A stretch of 64,000 nt of DNA from assembly GCF_029407905.1 (NCBI RefSeq), contig NC_073633.1, positions 29,774,501 through 29,838,500 of the forward strand. Direction: 5' to 3'. Positions within the stretch are counted from its first letter, which is position 1. Every line of letters begins with the position of its first letter. The DNA comes from Bubalus kerabau (lineage: Eukaryota > Chordata > Mammalia > Artiodactyla > Bovidae). Under the pieces are notes generated by a model. That model was not told the origin of the DNA and ran no database searches. It worked only from the letters and a program-made list of their open reading frames with translations. A program made the translations under genes and the position numbers. Shown piece after piece: positions 22,614 to 35,094 of this stretch.

Positions 22614-23308
22614 TGCACAGCACAGAAGTAAGTGCCTGAGTCTGTGGTCTGCGAAGAGGAAACATGCAGTGAGCTGCGGCGTTCTGTAGGTGCTGTCATG
22701 GTGTTTAATCTTCCATCCTGCTTTGTCCCTGAAGGAATGTAAAACAGACAGATGAGGCGGCCCCCAGGGTTCTGACGGAACCACTACACATTGTCTGTGA
22801 GGGTGGAGAAATTACACCACAGTGTAGAGTTGGCTCCCTCCTGTAGACTCAGGGCTGGGGGACTCTGCTCCACATCCACCCCTCTCACACCTGATGAGAA
22901 AGAGCGAAACAGTCACAGGTGAGGGTCACAGTAGTGTCAGTCGCTCAGTCACGTCCCACTCCTTGCGACCCCATGGACTATATACAGTCCATGGAATTCT
23001 CCAGGCCAGAAAACTGGAGTGGGTAGCCTTTCCCTTCTCCAGGGGATCTTCCCAACCCAGGGATCGAACCCACATCTCCCGCATTGCAGGCAATTCTTTA
23101 CCAGCTGAGCCACAGAGCTCCTGCAAAACCCTGAAAGTGCCCTCAGGAATGATGAGGATAGAAAGTCTGTAGAACTTGTGAGCTCCTGCTTCTCCCTCCC
23201 ACAACACTACAGCTACTCAATCCTTCAGATTCCCCTGTGGGGCAGCCCCAACTCCCAGCAAACCTGGGCAAACAGAAGCCCCAGCACAGTGTCCACTTGC
23301 CTCTTCAT
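22614..23308 (-). pseudogene. TRAV22: TRAV22-family V pseudogene
   Basis: A TCR alpha V segment: EGANSTLWCNFS, GTKQDGRLN and SSSQTTDSGTYFCAV are TRAV22 hallmarks. V exon 22614-22890 follows acceptor CTCATCAG. Leader exon 23257-23308 begins MKRQVDTVLGLLFAQVC. There are three independent lesions. A TAG at 22784-22786 sits where the family has Gln just before the conserved Trp (CAG to TAG). The leader donor reads GG at 23256-23255 in place of GT. The recombination heptamer has lost its CAC. The leader intron also holds a Bov-tA. Not functional in this haplotype. Confidence 0.9.
22932..23119 (-). mobile_element. Bov-tA SINE in the TRAV22 leader intron
   Basis: Antisense body (GTCAGTCGCTCAGTCACGTC) through the tRNA-like arm (TTCTTTACCAGCTGAGCCAC). 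It lengthens the leader intron to about 366 bp. Confidence 0.9.
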
Positions 23309-23539
23309 GACACTTTGCTTTGTTGCTGGGAAATTTTCACCCTAGGATACATAGTAAACCCTGAGTGGTGAGGGTCATGACTTGACTGGAAATGTTCCTG
23401 CTCCTGCAACCAATCAGCTCAGCCCACAAACCCTGCTCAGGTGACACTGACAGGAAGCGCTACCTACCATCATCAATTCCATAGAGAATACTGAACTTAA
23501 GAAAACAATATTTTTTCTTTTGTAAAACAAACAACAACC

Positions 23540-23560
23540 AAAAAAAAAAAAAAAAAAAAA
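23540..23560. repeat. Poly-A run
   Basis: About 21 A between TRAV8-a and the TRAV22 leader, with no retroposon body that I can assign to it. Confidence 0.8.
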
Positions 23561-23693
23561 CAAAGAAAAATAATCTAAGATGTCTTTGAGAACCAACTCT
23601 TCCAGGATTCTATATGTCTTCAAAGAACAAGCCAACTTCCTAAAAATAACACTGTCTGAGACCCCAAGTCTTTTAAGCTACCAGATATCAGGC

Positions 23694-23732
23694 GGTTTGT
23701 GTTCAGCTCTCCTTGAAGTCCCAGGCACTGTA
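23694..23732 (-). other. 23-spacer recombination signal of TRAV8-a
   Basis: Heptamer TACAGTG (first base changed from C, 23726-23732), 23-bp spacer, nonamer ACACAAACC (23694-23702). The altered first base should lower or abolish activity. Confidence 0.85.
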
Positions 23733-24181
23733 TCACTCAGAGCACAGAAGTGCTAGGCTGAGTCTTTCCAATGGACTGATGTTTTCCTCCAATGGAGGGA
23801 GTTCTCACTCCTGTTAAATTCAGCCTCAAAACAGTTGATGTCTGAAACAAGGCTGTCTTTAGACGTATACTTCAGGAGAAACTGGAGTCCTTGGTTAGGG
23901 TACTGCATGTACCAGAAGAGATTTGTTTGAACAGAAGATGAGTAGTTGCACCTCAGCTCCAGACAGGGTCCTTCAGAGACAATGATGTGGCCATCAGGCT
24001 GGGTCACTGACTGGGATCTAGCTCCTCCTGAAACATCAATGCTGAATCAATGAACTCAGCTAAAACAAAAAGTCTCTATTCAAAGTCAAATTGGAACAAA
24101 GTTCCATGTGCAGACAAAGGAGTAAAATGGAATGCCAGTCAGTCAGGAATGGAAGCACCTCAAAGTGGACCCCACAGTCAT
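23733..24181 (-). pseudogene. TRAV8: TRAV8-family V pseudogene, copy a
   Basis: TRAV8 family by LELRCNYSSS, NLFWYMQYPNQGLQFLLKYT and the FEAEF strand. V exon 23733-24027 begins after acceptor TGTTTCAG with a split GA, then GARSQSVTQPDG. First Cys and Trp are present. A TAG at 23753-23755 replaces the codon after DSA, three codons before the second Cys, and the next codon encodes His where Tyr is usual (KYFC in copy b). The leader is also decayed: an ATG at 24181 aligns with that of copy b but reads only about a dozen codons, with no hydrophobic core, before a TGA. Non-functional. Confidence 0.87.
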
Positions 24182-24189
24182 GGCAGAGC

Positions 24190-25130
24190 AGTGAAGAAGT
24201 GGTGAAAACCTTTCTTGGAGATCCTGCACAAACAAAAGTCTGAAGACTGGCTGACTTGAACCCAGGTTGCTCTGAGGTTGAAGTATGACAGAAGACTTAG
24301 ATTTCTCTTCCTGAAGGAGATTGTGTGGAGTGTTAGGAAGAGAGGCTGTCTTAACAGAAGTGCTTGCCTCTAGTGTCTGAGATGCTTCACATATCATTGT
24401 GTAAAAAATGTCAGAATATCTCTTTAAATTGTAAAGAAAGAAAGTTTTTGTGAGTTTATTCTGATCTTATACAGAAAGCCATTTCCGATTTATTCAACAG
24501 CCTCCTCTATCAGCCAGATGGAGAAATAAAGAGAAGTTCACATTTATGTGAACCTTCTTCACTCCCTTCCTGCCCTTGTATGGTTGAATTTAAAGCATTA
24601 AAATTATTCAGGGAAGAGAATTTATGGTTTGTAGGCCCTGAAAGTTATAAAATTGGGCTTTTTTAAAAAACACAAAATTATGAATAAAATTGAATATAAA
24701 ATAATTTTTAGAATGAGAAGTAAAATTATAGGAAATTACAATCTCAAAAACAAATACCACAAGTAGTATATATCTAGAAAATGATACAATATTTCAGTAG
24801 TTATTTCCCTGACATTTTCTATAATACCTTTTCTTTCTATGTTCTTTGGCTCCATAATTTGTTGCTTCATATGACAGTAAATTTGTTAATACTGCCTATT
24901 TAGAGAAAATAAAGATAATTTGGCCTTTACTTCTAGCATACTTGATAATTTTTTTTAACTACTCACAGTTTATTTTCAGTAATGCATGAACATTTTTAGG
25001 ATTAGAGTCAAACTTGGGGATTTTCTATCAAGTTACTATGTGTTACAAGCTTTCATTATATTTCAAGTTTTCTTATTCTATAACCAATTCTAAGCACTAT
25101 GAACTAACACTTAACACATTTATTAAGTCT
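24190..25130. other. AT-rich intergenic DNA, nothing recognised
   Basis: No V segment or clear repeat. The open frame at 24143-24397 on the minus strand covers the decayed TRAV8-a leader and has no V-domain content. Confidence 0.4.
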
Positions 25131-25134
25131 GTTA

Positions 25135-25567
25135 TTTTCCTTTTGTTGTGTAATAAATTATCAGGAACTTTGTGATTTAAAACAACATCCATTTATCTCA
25201 TAGTTTCTGTATGTCAGAAGTCAGGGTACAGCTAAGCTGGATCTCACAAATCTGCAATCATGGAGTCAACTAACACTGTGGTCTTGTCTGAGGCTTGAGG
25301 GTCCTCTTCCAAACTCATGTGATTGTGGCAGAATTAATTTCCTCATAGCCATAGCCCTCATGACAGCTTGCTCCCTCAAGCCTGGGTGAATCTCTCTAAT
25401 CTGTGAAAAAGCTTAAACTTTTTTTGAAAGAGCTTACCTGATTAAATTAAGCCCACCAAAGACAATCTCCCTATTGATTCACTCAAGTTCAAACTGATTA
25501 GGCACTTTAATTACATCTGCAAATCTCCTTCCCTTTGCCATATAATAAAACAATAACAAGAATGATA
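25135..25567. mobile_element. Ancient mammalian interspersed repeat, split by L1
   Basis: The text TTGTGTAATAAATTATCAGG...GTCAGAAGTCAGGGTACAGC...TTAATTACATCTGCAAATCT has the layout of an old eutherian LTR/MER-type repeat. I cannot name the subfamily. The 6-kb L1 is inserted at its right end. Confidence 0.4.
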
Positions 25568-26744
25568 ACTAATACGATCACCAAGAAAATAGAAGAAATA
25601 AAGAATAAGCAAACAGAGATGAATAACACAATTACTGAAATTAAAAACACTCTAAAAGGAACCAATAGCAGAATAACTGAGGCAGAGAAATGAATAAGTG
25701 AGCTGAAGGATAGAATGGTGGAAATAATTGCTGAAGAGCCGAATAAAGGGAAAGGAATGAAAAGACTTGAGGAAAGCCTCAGAGACCTTTGGGACAATAT
25801 TAAATGCACCAATATTCAAGTTATAAGGGTCCCAGAGGAAGAAGAAAAAAAGAAAGGCAATGAGAAAAATTTTGAATTAATTATAGTTGAAAACTTTCTC
25901 AACATGGGAAAGAAAATAGTCAATCAAGTCCAAGATGCACAGAAAGTCCCCTACAGGTTAAACCCAAGAAGAAACACATTGAGCCACATAATAATCAAGC
26001 TAACAGAGATTAAGCACAAAGAAGGAGTATTAAAAGCAGCAAGGGAAAAGCAACAAGTAACATACAAGGGAAAACCCATATGATTAACAGAGGATCTTTC
26101 AGCAGAAACTCCATAGACCAGAAGGGAATGGCAGGATATATTTAAAGTACTAAAAGAGAAAAATCTACAACCGTGATTACTATATCCAGCAAAGATCTCA
26201 TTCAAAATTGACGGAGAAATAAAAAGCTTTATGAACAAGCAGAAATTAAGAGAATTCAGCACACCAAACCAGCCTTGCAACAAATACCAAAAGGGCCTTA
26301 CATAGCCAGTAAACACAAAAGAAAGGAAAGACCTACAAAAACAACTCCAAAACAATCAAGAAAATGCCAATAGGAACATATGTATCAATAATTACCTTAA
26401 ATGTAAATGGATTAAATGCACCAACCAAAGATACAGACTGACTGAATGGATACAAAACTAAGACCCATATATATGCTGCCTACAGGAGACCCACTTCAGA
26501 CTTAGAGACACATGCAGACTAAAAGTAAAGGGTTGGAAAAAGATATTCCATGCGAATGGAAACCAAAAGAAAGCTGGAGTAGCAATCCTTGTTTCAGACA
26601 AAACAGACTTTAAAATAAAGAATATCATAAAACACAAAGAAGGACACTACATAATGATCAAGGGATCAATCCAAGAAAAAGACATAACAATTGTAAATAT
26701 CTATGCACCCAAAATAGGAGTACCTCAATACATAAGGCAAACAC

Positions 26745-27510
26745 TTATGGCAGAAAGTGAAGAGGAACTCAAAAGCCTCTTTATGAAAATGAAAGAGGAG
26801 AGTGAAAAAGTTGGCTTAAAGCTCAACATTCATAATACTAATACCATGGCATCTGGTCCCATCACTTCATGGGAAATAGATGGGGGAAACAGTGGAAACA
26901 GTGTCAGACTTTATTTTGGGGGGCTCCAAAGTCACTGCAGATGGTGATTGCAGTCATGAAATTAAAAGACACTTACTCCTTGGAAGGAAAGCTATGACCA
27001 ACCTAGATAGCATACACAAAAGCAGAGACATTACTTTGCCAACAAAGGTCCATCTAGTCGAGGCTACGGTTTTTCCAGTGGTCATGTATGGATGTGAGAG
27101 TTGGACTGTGAAGAAAGCTGAACACCAAAGAATTGATGCTTTTGAACTGTGGTGTTGGAGAAGACTCTTGAGAGTCCCTTGGACTGCAAGGAGATCCAGC
27201 CAGTCCATTCTGAAGGAGATCAGCCCTGGGTGTTCTTTGGAAGGAATGATGCTAAAGCTGAAACTCCAGTACTTTTGCCACCTCATGTGAAGAGTCGACT
27301 CATTGGAAAAGACTCTGATGCTGGGAGGGATTGGGGGCAGGAGGAGAAGGGGACGACAGAGGATGAGATGGCTGGATGGCATCACTGACTCGATGGACGT
27401 GAATTTGGGTGAACTCCTTGAATTGGTGATGGACAGGGAGGCCTGGTGTGCTGCAATTCATGGGGTCACAAAGAGTCGGACACGACTGAGCAACTGAACT
27501 GAACTGAACA
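26745..27510 (+). mobile_element. BovB LINE 3' end nested in L1 ORF2
   Basis: Sense reading from CTTATGGCAGAAAGTGAAGA (MAESEEELKS) to the GAACTGAACTGAAC tail, inserted between the ORF2 codons for PQYIRQ and GEINS. A few L1 bases appear lost at the junction. Confidence 0.9.
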
Positions 27511-30500
27511 GGCATAAGAGGAGAAATCAACAGCAACACAATAATAGTAGGGGACTTTAATACACCACTGTCATCAATGGACAAATTATCAAAACAGAAT
27601 CAATAAGGAAACACAAACCTTAAATGAAACATTAGACCAAATGGACCTAATTGATACCTTCAGGACTTTCCATCCAAATGCAGAAGAATACACTTTCTTC
27701 TCAAGTGCACATGGAATATTCCCCAGGATAGACCACACCTTGGGACACAAATCAAGCCTCAGTAAATTTAAGAAAATTGAAATTGTATCAAGTATCTTCT
27801 CTGACCACAATGCTATGAGACTAGATATCAACTACAGGAAAAAAAAAAAAAAAACAGCAAAAATACACAAACTCATGGAGATTAAACAATACATTGCTAA
27901 ATAACAAAGAGGCTACTGAAGAAATAAAAAAAAGAAAGAAATCAAAAGATTCCTAGAAACAAATGACAATGAAAACACAAATATCCAAAAGGTATGGGAC
28001 TCAGCAAAAGCAGTTCTAAGAGGGAGGTTTATAGTGATACAATCATACCTCAGAAGCAAGAAAAGCATCGAATAGACAGCCTAACTCTACATCTAAAGCA
28101 TCTGGAAAAAGAAGAACAAAAAGCCCCTAAAATCAGCAGATGGAAGGTGATCATAAAAATCAGAGCAGAAATAAATGAAAAAGAAATGAAGGAAACAATA
28201 GCAAAGATAAATAAAACTAAGTTCTTTGAGATTAACAAAATTGACAAAACACTAGCCAGATTCATCAAGAAAAGAAAAGGAGAAAAATCAAATTAATAAA
28301 ATTAGAAATGAAAAAGGAAAAGTTACAACAGACAATGCAGAAATACAAAGGATCATAAGAGAATATTATGAGCAACTATATGCTAATAAAATGGACAACC
28401 TAGAGGAAATGGACAGATAGTTAGAAACAGTCGGCCCCCCAAGAGTGAACCAGGAAGAAATAGAAATTATGAACAACCCAATTACAAACACTGAAATTGA
28501 AACAGTGATAAAAAAAAATCTCCCTCAAAACAAAAGCCCAGGGCCAGATGGCTTCACAAGGGAATTCTATCAAACATTCAGAGATGAATGAATGCCTATT
28601 TTTCTGAAACTCTTCCAAAAAATTGCAGAGGAAGGAACACTTCCAAACTCATTCTACAAGGCCACAATCACCCTGATACCAAAACCAGGAAAAGACAACA
28701 GGAAAAAAGAAAATTACAGGCCAATATTACTGATGAACATAGATGCAAAAATACTCAACAAAATTCTAGCAAACAGAATCCAACAACACACTAAAACACT
28801 CATACACCATGATTAAGTCAGGTATATTCCAGGCATGCGAGGATTCTTCAATATATGCAAATCAGTCATCATGATACAGCATATCAACAGATTGAAAGAT
28901 TAAAAACCAAATGATCATCTCAATGGATGCAGAAAAAGCCTTTGACAAAATACAGCATACATTTATGATAAAAACGATTCAAAAAATGAGCATAGAAGGA
29001 ACCTACCTCAACATAGCAAAGGCCATATATGGAAAGCCCACAGAAAACATTATTCTCAATGAGGATAAACTAAAAGCTTTCCCTCTAAGATCAGGAACAA
29101 GACAAGGGTATCCACTCTCATCACTATTATTCAACATAGTTTTGTAAGTCCTAATTACAGCAATTAGAGAAAAAAAAGAAATAAAAGAAATCCAGATAGG
29201 AAAAGAAGAAGTAAAACTCTCACTGGTGCAGATGACATGATACAATACATAGAAAACTCAAAAGAAACTATCAGAAGATTACTAGAGCTAATCAATAAAT
29301 TCAGCAAAGTTGCAGGATACAAGGTCAAAACACAGAAATCATTTGTACTCCTATATACTAACAATGCCAAATCAGAAAGACAAATTAAGGAATCAATATC
29401 ATTCACCATTGCAACAAAAAGAATAAAATATCTAGGAATAAACCTATCTAAGGAAACAAAATACCTGTATATGGAAAACTATAAGATACTGATGAAAGAA
29501 ATCAAAGATGACATAAACAGATGGAGAGATATTCCATGTTCCTGGTTGGGAATAATTAATATTGTGAAATGACCATACTATCAAATACAATCTAGAGACT
29601 CAATGCCCTATGAAATTACCAATGGATTTTTTCACAAAACTAGAACAAAAAATTTCACAATTCATATGGAAACACAAAAGACCCTGAATAGCCAAAGCAG
29701 TCTTGAGAAACAAGAATGGAGCTGGAGCAGTTAACCTGTCTGACTTCAGACTATAATACAAAGCTACAATAATCAAAACAGTATGGTACTGGCAGAAAAA
29801 CAGACCGATGGAAAAAGATAGAGAACCCAGAGATAAACCCACACACCTATGGGTACCTTAGAATATACAATGGGGCAGAGACAGCCTCTTCAATAAGTGG
29901 TGGTGGGAAAACTTGACAGTGATGTACAAAAGAATGAAATTATATCATTACCTAATGCCATACACAGAGATAAACTCAAAATGGGTTAAAGACCTAAATG
30001 TAAGACCAGAAACTATTAAAATCTTAGAGGAGAACATAGGCAGAACACTTGATGACATAAATCAAAGCAAGATCTTCTATGACCCACCTCCTAGAGTAAT
30101 GGAAATAAAAACAAAAATAAACAATTGGGACCTAATTAAACTTAAAAACTTTTGCACAACAAAGGAAACTACAGACAAGGTGAAAGGACAACCCTCAGAA
30201 TGGGAGAAAATAATAGCAAGGGAAACAACTGGTAAATAATTTATTTCCAAAATATACAAGCAGCTCATACAACTCAATACCTAAAAAAAACAAACAACCC
30301 TATCAAAAAGGGGGAAGGGGCCTGAAGAGACATTTCTCCAAAGAAGACATACAGATGGCTAATAAGCAGATGAAAAGATGCTCAACATGACTCATTATCA
30401 GAGAAATGCAAATCAAAACTACAATGAGATACCACCTCACACCAGTCAGAATGGCCATTATCAAAAAGTCTACAAACAATAAATGCTGGAGAGCATGTGG

Positions 30501-30889
30501 AGAAAAGGGAACGCTCTTACCTTGCTGGTGGGAATGTAAATTGATACAGCCACTATGGAAGAAGGTATGGAGACTCCTTAAAAAGCTAGGAATAAAACCA
30601 CCATATGACTCAGGAATCCCACTCCTAGGCATATACCCTGAGAAAACCAAAATTGAAGAAGACACATGTATCCCAATGTTCACTGCAGCTCTCTTTATAA
30701 TAACTAGAACATGGAAGCAACCTAGATATTCATCGACAGATGAATGGATAAAGAAGCTGGTACATATATACAATGGAATACTACTCAGCCATAAAAAGGA
30801 ATGCATTTGAATCTGTTCTAATGAGGTAGATGAAACTAGAGCCCATTATATAGAGTGAAGTAAGTCAGAAAGAGAGATACAAATATTGT

Positions 30890-31164
30890 GTGCTGCTGCT
30901 GCTAAGTCGCTTCAGTCATGTCTGACTCTGCAATCCCAGAGACGGCAGCCCACCAGGCTTCCCCGTCCCTGGGACTCTCCAGGCAAGAACACTGGAGTGG
31001 GTTGCCATTTCCTTCTCCAATGCATGAAAGTGAAAAGTGAAAATGAAGTTGCTCAGTCATGTCTGATTCCTAGAGACACCATGGACTGCAGCCTACCAGG
31101 CTCCTCCGTCCATGGGATTTGCCAGGCAAGAGTACTGAAGTGGGTTGCCATTGCTTTCTCCGAT
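30890..31164 (-). mobile_element. BovA2 SINE nested in the L1 3' end
   Basis: Antisense, starting (TGC)n and AAGTCGCTTCAGTCATG. The 9-bp target duplication AAATATTGT lies at 30881-30889 and 31165-31173. Confidence 0.93.
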
Positions 31165-31590
31165 AAATATTGTATACTGACACATATATATGGAATCTGA
31201 AGAGATGGCACTGATGAATTTATTTTCAGGGTAGCAATGGAGAAACAGACATAGAGAATAGACCTATGGACAAGGCAGGAGAAGAGGAGGGAGAAAGGGA
31301 GGTGTATGGACAGAGTAACAGAAATTTACAACACCATGTGTAAAACAGATAGCCAATGGGAATTTGCTGTAAGACTCCAAAGAGGGGCTGAGGGAACAGC
31401 GAACCAAACAGGGGCTCTGCAACAGGCTGAAGGGTGGGGTGGGAAGGGAGATGGGAGGGGGTTCTGGGAGGGAGGGGACATGGGTGTACCTATGGCTGAT
31501 TCTTATTGATGTATGAAAGAAAACCACAAAATTCTGTAAAGCAATTATCCTTCAATTTAAAAATTTTTAAAAATAATAAAAAGAATGATA

Positions 31591-33045
31591 TCTATCATCT
31601 TGTAAATCTTGCAAGGAACAGGTGGCAAAAAAAAAAAAAAAAGATTTGTTGCTGGAGAGGCACATATGGGTTTGTGGGATTATTAAATATTTTTTAAGAT
31701 GAGAAAGCTTGAATATTTTAAATGCTGGGAGGGAATTAGCAAGAAAATCTTGAAAAGTCAGACCAAAGTTTGTATGATTGGTGGGCTGAAGCACCAGAGA
31801 ATTCAGACAGAATACTGTGGGTAAAGCGTTTGGGCAGAGGGGTACCATTTCAAAGTAAGAGAGACACCTATTTTATTATTATGGGAGAGAACGTAAACTA
31901 TTATGTGTAAAGCAAGAATGTTTTACCTAGGATTCAGAAAGTTGAGGAAGATTCATTTAATGATATGAATTGTCTTTATTGTCACCTACCATGACTCATC
32001 AAATGTGGTAGGTTGGCTATTTTAGGAGAGTACAGAGTCAAAGGAGATATAAATGATATATTAAAGAAAAATGAAAAAATTTTCATTCACCATTTCATTT
32101 ACTATTGGTGTTAAAAGCCACAAATATATAGAGGCAAACTTCTGTAAGATTGTGTGATTCATATGGCTGGATGGAGTCATATTGTCTTCTGGAGATTAGG
32201 GTTTAAGTGCGTAAAAGAGGGAAACAGACATGCTTTGGTTTGAGGGATGTAATGAAGTTAAGGTGTCCTCAAGGGTTCCCACAGTGGAAGGTTTCCAGTC
32301 CACCTGTACAATCCAGCTTCACAAACCAGCTCTCATTCATCAGTGCACATGTCAAAAGCACCCTGTGGTCAAGCTGTAGGCCCATCTGCTGAAATTCCTT
32401 GTATGTTAGGGAAAGTAATAACAGGTGAGATTAAAGAATAGTAGGAATGGCTCCTATCCTTGAGGAACTTGTACTAGTAAAGAGTTAAAAACCAAACAAT
32501 ATTCATAACATTGTAAATATTGCTATTGCAAAATTGTGTACAAAATACTAAAAAAGGAAGAAGACAAATAAATATAAGGTGGAAAATATTTTAAAAAGTA
32601 AATGTGACATTTACTGAGTCCTGAAGGTTGACTAGGCTTTTGCAAAGTTGAGAAAAGAATAATATATATGAGAAGAAAATATTAAAGTGAGTGCATTATG
32701 TCTGATGTTTAGAAATCTTGGGGTAGCGGTAGGGATGAGGATGAAAATTTCCTGGAAGTAATACTGGAGATGGCCACAGAAACCTTGATTTTCACTTGTG
32801 GGTCATGGTGAGCTATAGAAGGTCTTGAAATAGGATAGCAATCTAATCCAAATGTGTGTTTTACAATGATTACTTTAGAGAGTTTGGAGTGGTAGGAGCT
32901 CATGGGTAAAGGATATATTTAAGAAGTTATTCCAACCAACTTAGTGAGAGATTATAAGAACTTGAACCAGGATAGTAACAAGGCAACTAAAAAAAGGTGG
33001 TTGAATGTGAGAGATATTTAGAAGACAGGATTGATGTGACTTCAT
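31591..33045. other. Intergenic DNA, nothing recognised
   Basis: An A run at about 31627-31642 and AT-rich sequence. No V segment, RNA gene or clear repeat. Confidence 0.4.
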
Positions 33046-33049
33046 ATAT

Positions 33050-33440
33050 CAGTCAACTTTGACTAGCACAAGACTTAGTACAAAGAACCTCACAATCTCA
33101 GTGACTCACAGGAACAAAGCTTAATGAATGGTCCACGGTGTGTTACTTGTGGGTCAGCTGCCATTCCAACACTGTGGCTCCACTCTTGCATACAAGTGGA
33201 TTCAGGTCTGCTCCCATGAGTTGTCTCTTCATTCTGAAACTTGCGTCTGCTTCACATTATGGAATAAGACTTGGAAGGACAACTACTATTTGGTATGTGC
33301 AGGGAAGAAACAAAAAAAGACATATCATGTAAATATATTTAGTTTTAACTAGGGTATAACTATCCACTCACATTTTATTGGTCAAACATGGTCACATTGT
33401 CATATCCAAAGTCCACAGTTTGGTGAAGTATCGGAAATAC
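33050..33440. mobile_element. Probable ancient mammalian repeat
   Basis: CACAATCTCAGTGACTCACA, TTACTTGTGGGTCAGCTGCC and ATTGGTCAAACATGGTCACA are the kind of text seen in old eutherian LTR or DNA-transposon repeats. The family cannot be named with confidence. Confidence 0.3.
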
Positions 33441-33513
33441 TCTGGCTAAAGTTTAGCATAGCAAGAGCGAGAGAGAACAAGTAGTCAACAAACAATATAC
33501 ACTGTTGCTCTTG

Positions 33514-33705
33514 GGCTTCCCGGGTGCACAGTGGTAAATAATCTGCTTGCCAATGCAGGAGATGCAAAAGACACAGGTTCAGTCCCCTGGGTCAGGAAGA
33601 TCCCCTGGAGAAGAGAATGGCAACCCACTCCTGGAAAATTCCATGGACAGAGGAGCCTGGCTGGTTATAGTCCATGGGGTCGCACACACGCCTGCGCACT
33701 TGGAA
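33514..33705 (+). mobile_element. Bov-tA SINE
   Basis: tRNA-like arm GGGCTTCCCGGGTGCACAGT, then the body to GTCCATGGGGTCGCACACAC, with an internal 20-30 bp deletion around CACTCCTGGAAAATTCC. Confidence 0.85.
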
Positions 33706-33709
33706 ATGA

Positions 33710-34825
33710 GCTACGTGAGAGCGAGCTTATAGGGCAGTCACAGGTCAACCATCTCAGGGAAAAAAAGATGAATTAACTTCAAGTATTTAAGAAAGGTTTT
33801 GTGAAGACTTAGGTGAAACCAATAATAAAAATAACTTGATTTTTCCCATTTTTCTCTTTCGTTCTTTTTGTAAAATTTGAAGAACATGCCTTAAGTGAAT
33901 TAGTTGCTCACAGTAACAACCTCTTGTATAAGATCTTGTCCCCTTTATCAAAGCAGATGGTTCAGTTCTGGTGATGAAGGCTTTATGGCTGCCAAGTTTC
34001 CAGGTTCACACTCAAATACTTGGCTCACAAAGTCATAATAGTGAGAGATTTGTGATTTTAAAAAAAAAATTGTTGTAGTTATCCTTTAATTTTCCTCAAG
34101 TGCATGTGACTTCATGATAGAGAAAACTAAAGGGCTAGACTCCACCATATCAAAACATATCACCTAATAATTGAAATTCAGAAGTGAAATCTTTCCCTCC
34201 ACAATACTCAGCAACCAAAAACATTTTGGCTGCTGACTTACAGCTATTCACAATGGTCCAGAATCTTGCTGAAAAGCCATACACTTTGAATCTTTATTTT
34301 CTTTCCATGGGCATCACAACAATCTCCAAATGAGCCAGACCGGACTCATTTTTCCATCTACTATCTTTTGAACACTGTCCTATGGCTCCTTTCTTTCTTG
34401 TAACTATCCCAGTATACAAGTAACAAAACTAAGATTAAAATATTTATCAACTTCTTTTTGCTGTATTTCAATAGAGTTGGAATATGCATACACCTACCCT
34501 CTTAAATGCCTTTATATTGCTTTATCAGGGATTATTTCTACTTTCCAGGTTATGATTATAATTGAATTACATACATACTCAAATAGTTTTGCATAATACA
34601 TGCTGCATAGTATATACGAAACTAAACACCAAGAAAAAAAGGTGAAGCGGATATACAGGGTAGGAAATTAGAAAATGATTTGAACTGTGCATAGTAAATA
34701 TTTCTATGAGATGAAGCTCATAGATTGAGTTTTCTTTTTGCCTTTTACTTTCTATATGAAAATTAACTTTTACAAAGTTAATCGACTACTATTTTAAAGC
34801 TTTTTGTTTTATATTCCCCTAGAGT
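33710..34825. other. Intergenic DNA, nothing recognised
   Basis: AT-rich, without V-gene or repeat signatures that I can support. Confidence 0.4.
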
Positions 34826-34829
34826 AGGA

Positions 34830-35086
34830 AATTGGAGAAGGCAATGGCACCCCACTCCAGTATTCTTGCCTGGAAAATCTCATGGACAGAAGAGCCTTTG
34901 GGCTGCAGTCCATGGGGTCGCGAAGAGTTGGACATGACTGAGCGACTTCACTTTCACTTTTCACTCTCATGCATTGGAGAAGGAAATGGCAACCCACTCC
35001 AGTGTTCTTGCCTGGAGAATCCCAGGGACAGGGGAGCCTGGAAGGCTGCCGCCTCTGGGGTCGCACAGAGTCAGCATGACTGAGTA
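34830..35086 (+). mobile_element. BovA2 SINE
   Basis: Two monomers from GGAGAAGGCAATGGCACCCC to CGCACAGAGTCAGCATGACT. The (AGC)n tail is missing. Confidence 0.9.
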
Positions 35087-35094
35087 ACACATAT

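Larger units (their letters stand above)
25568..31580 (+). mobile_element. L1 LINE, 5'-truncated, with two nested insertions
   Basis: The element starts in the ORF1 coiled-coil region (ITKKIEEIKNKQTEM), continues through the ORF1 RNA-binding part and ORF2 (endonuclease, RT with ISMDAEKAFDKIQ and GTRQGYPLSSLLF, and C-terminus), and ends in the 3' UTR with an A-rich tail. AAGAATGATA flanks it at 25558-25567 and 31581-31590, a 10-bp target duplication. The insert is 6013 bp, about 5 kb after removing a BovB (26745-27510) and a BovA2 (30890-31164). ORF1 and ORF2 are broken by several stops and frameshifts, and the RT motif is degenerate (GADDM). It is not mobile. Confidence 0.92.

Noticed and set aside
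30406..30810. 134-aa frame that looks conserved
   Set aside because: It is the C-terminal end of L1 ORF2 in the 25.6-31.6 kb element.
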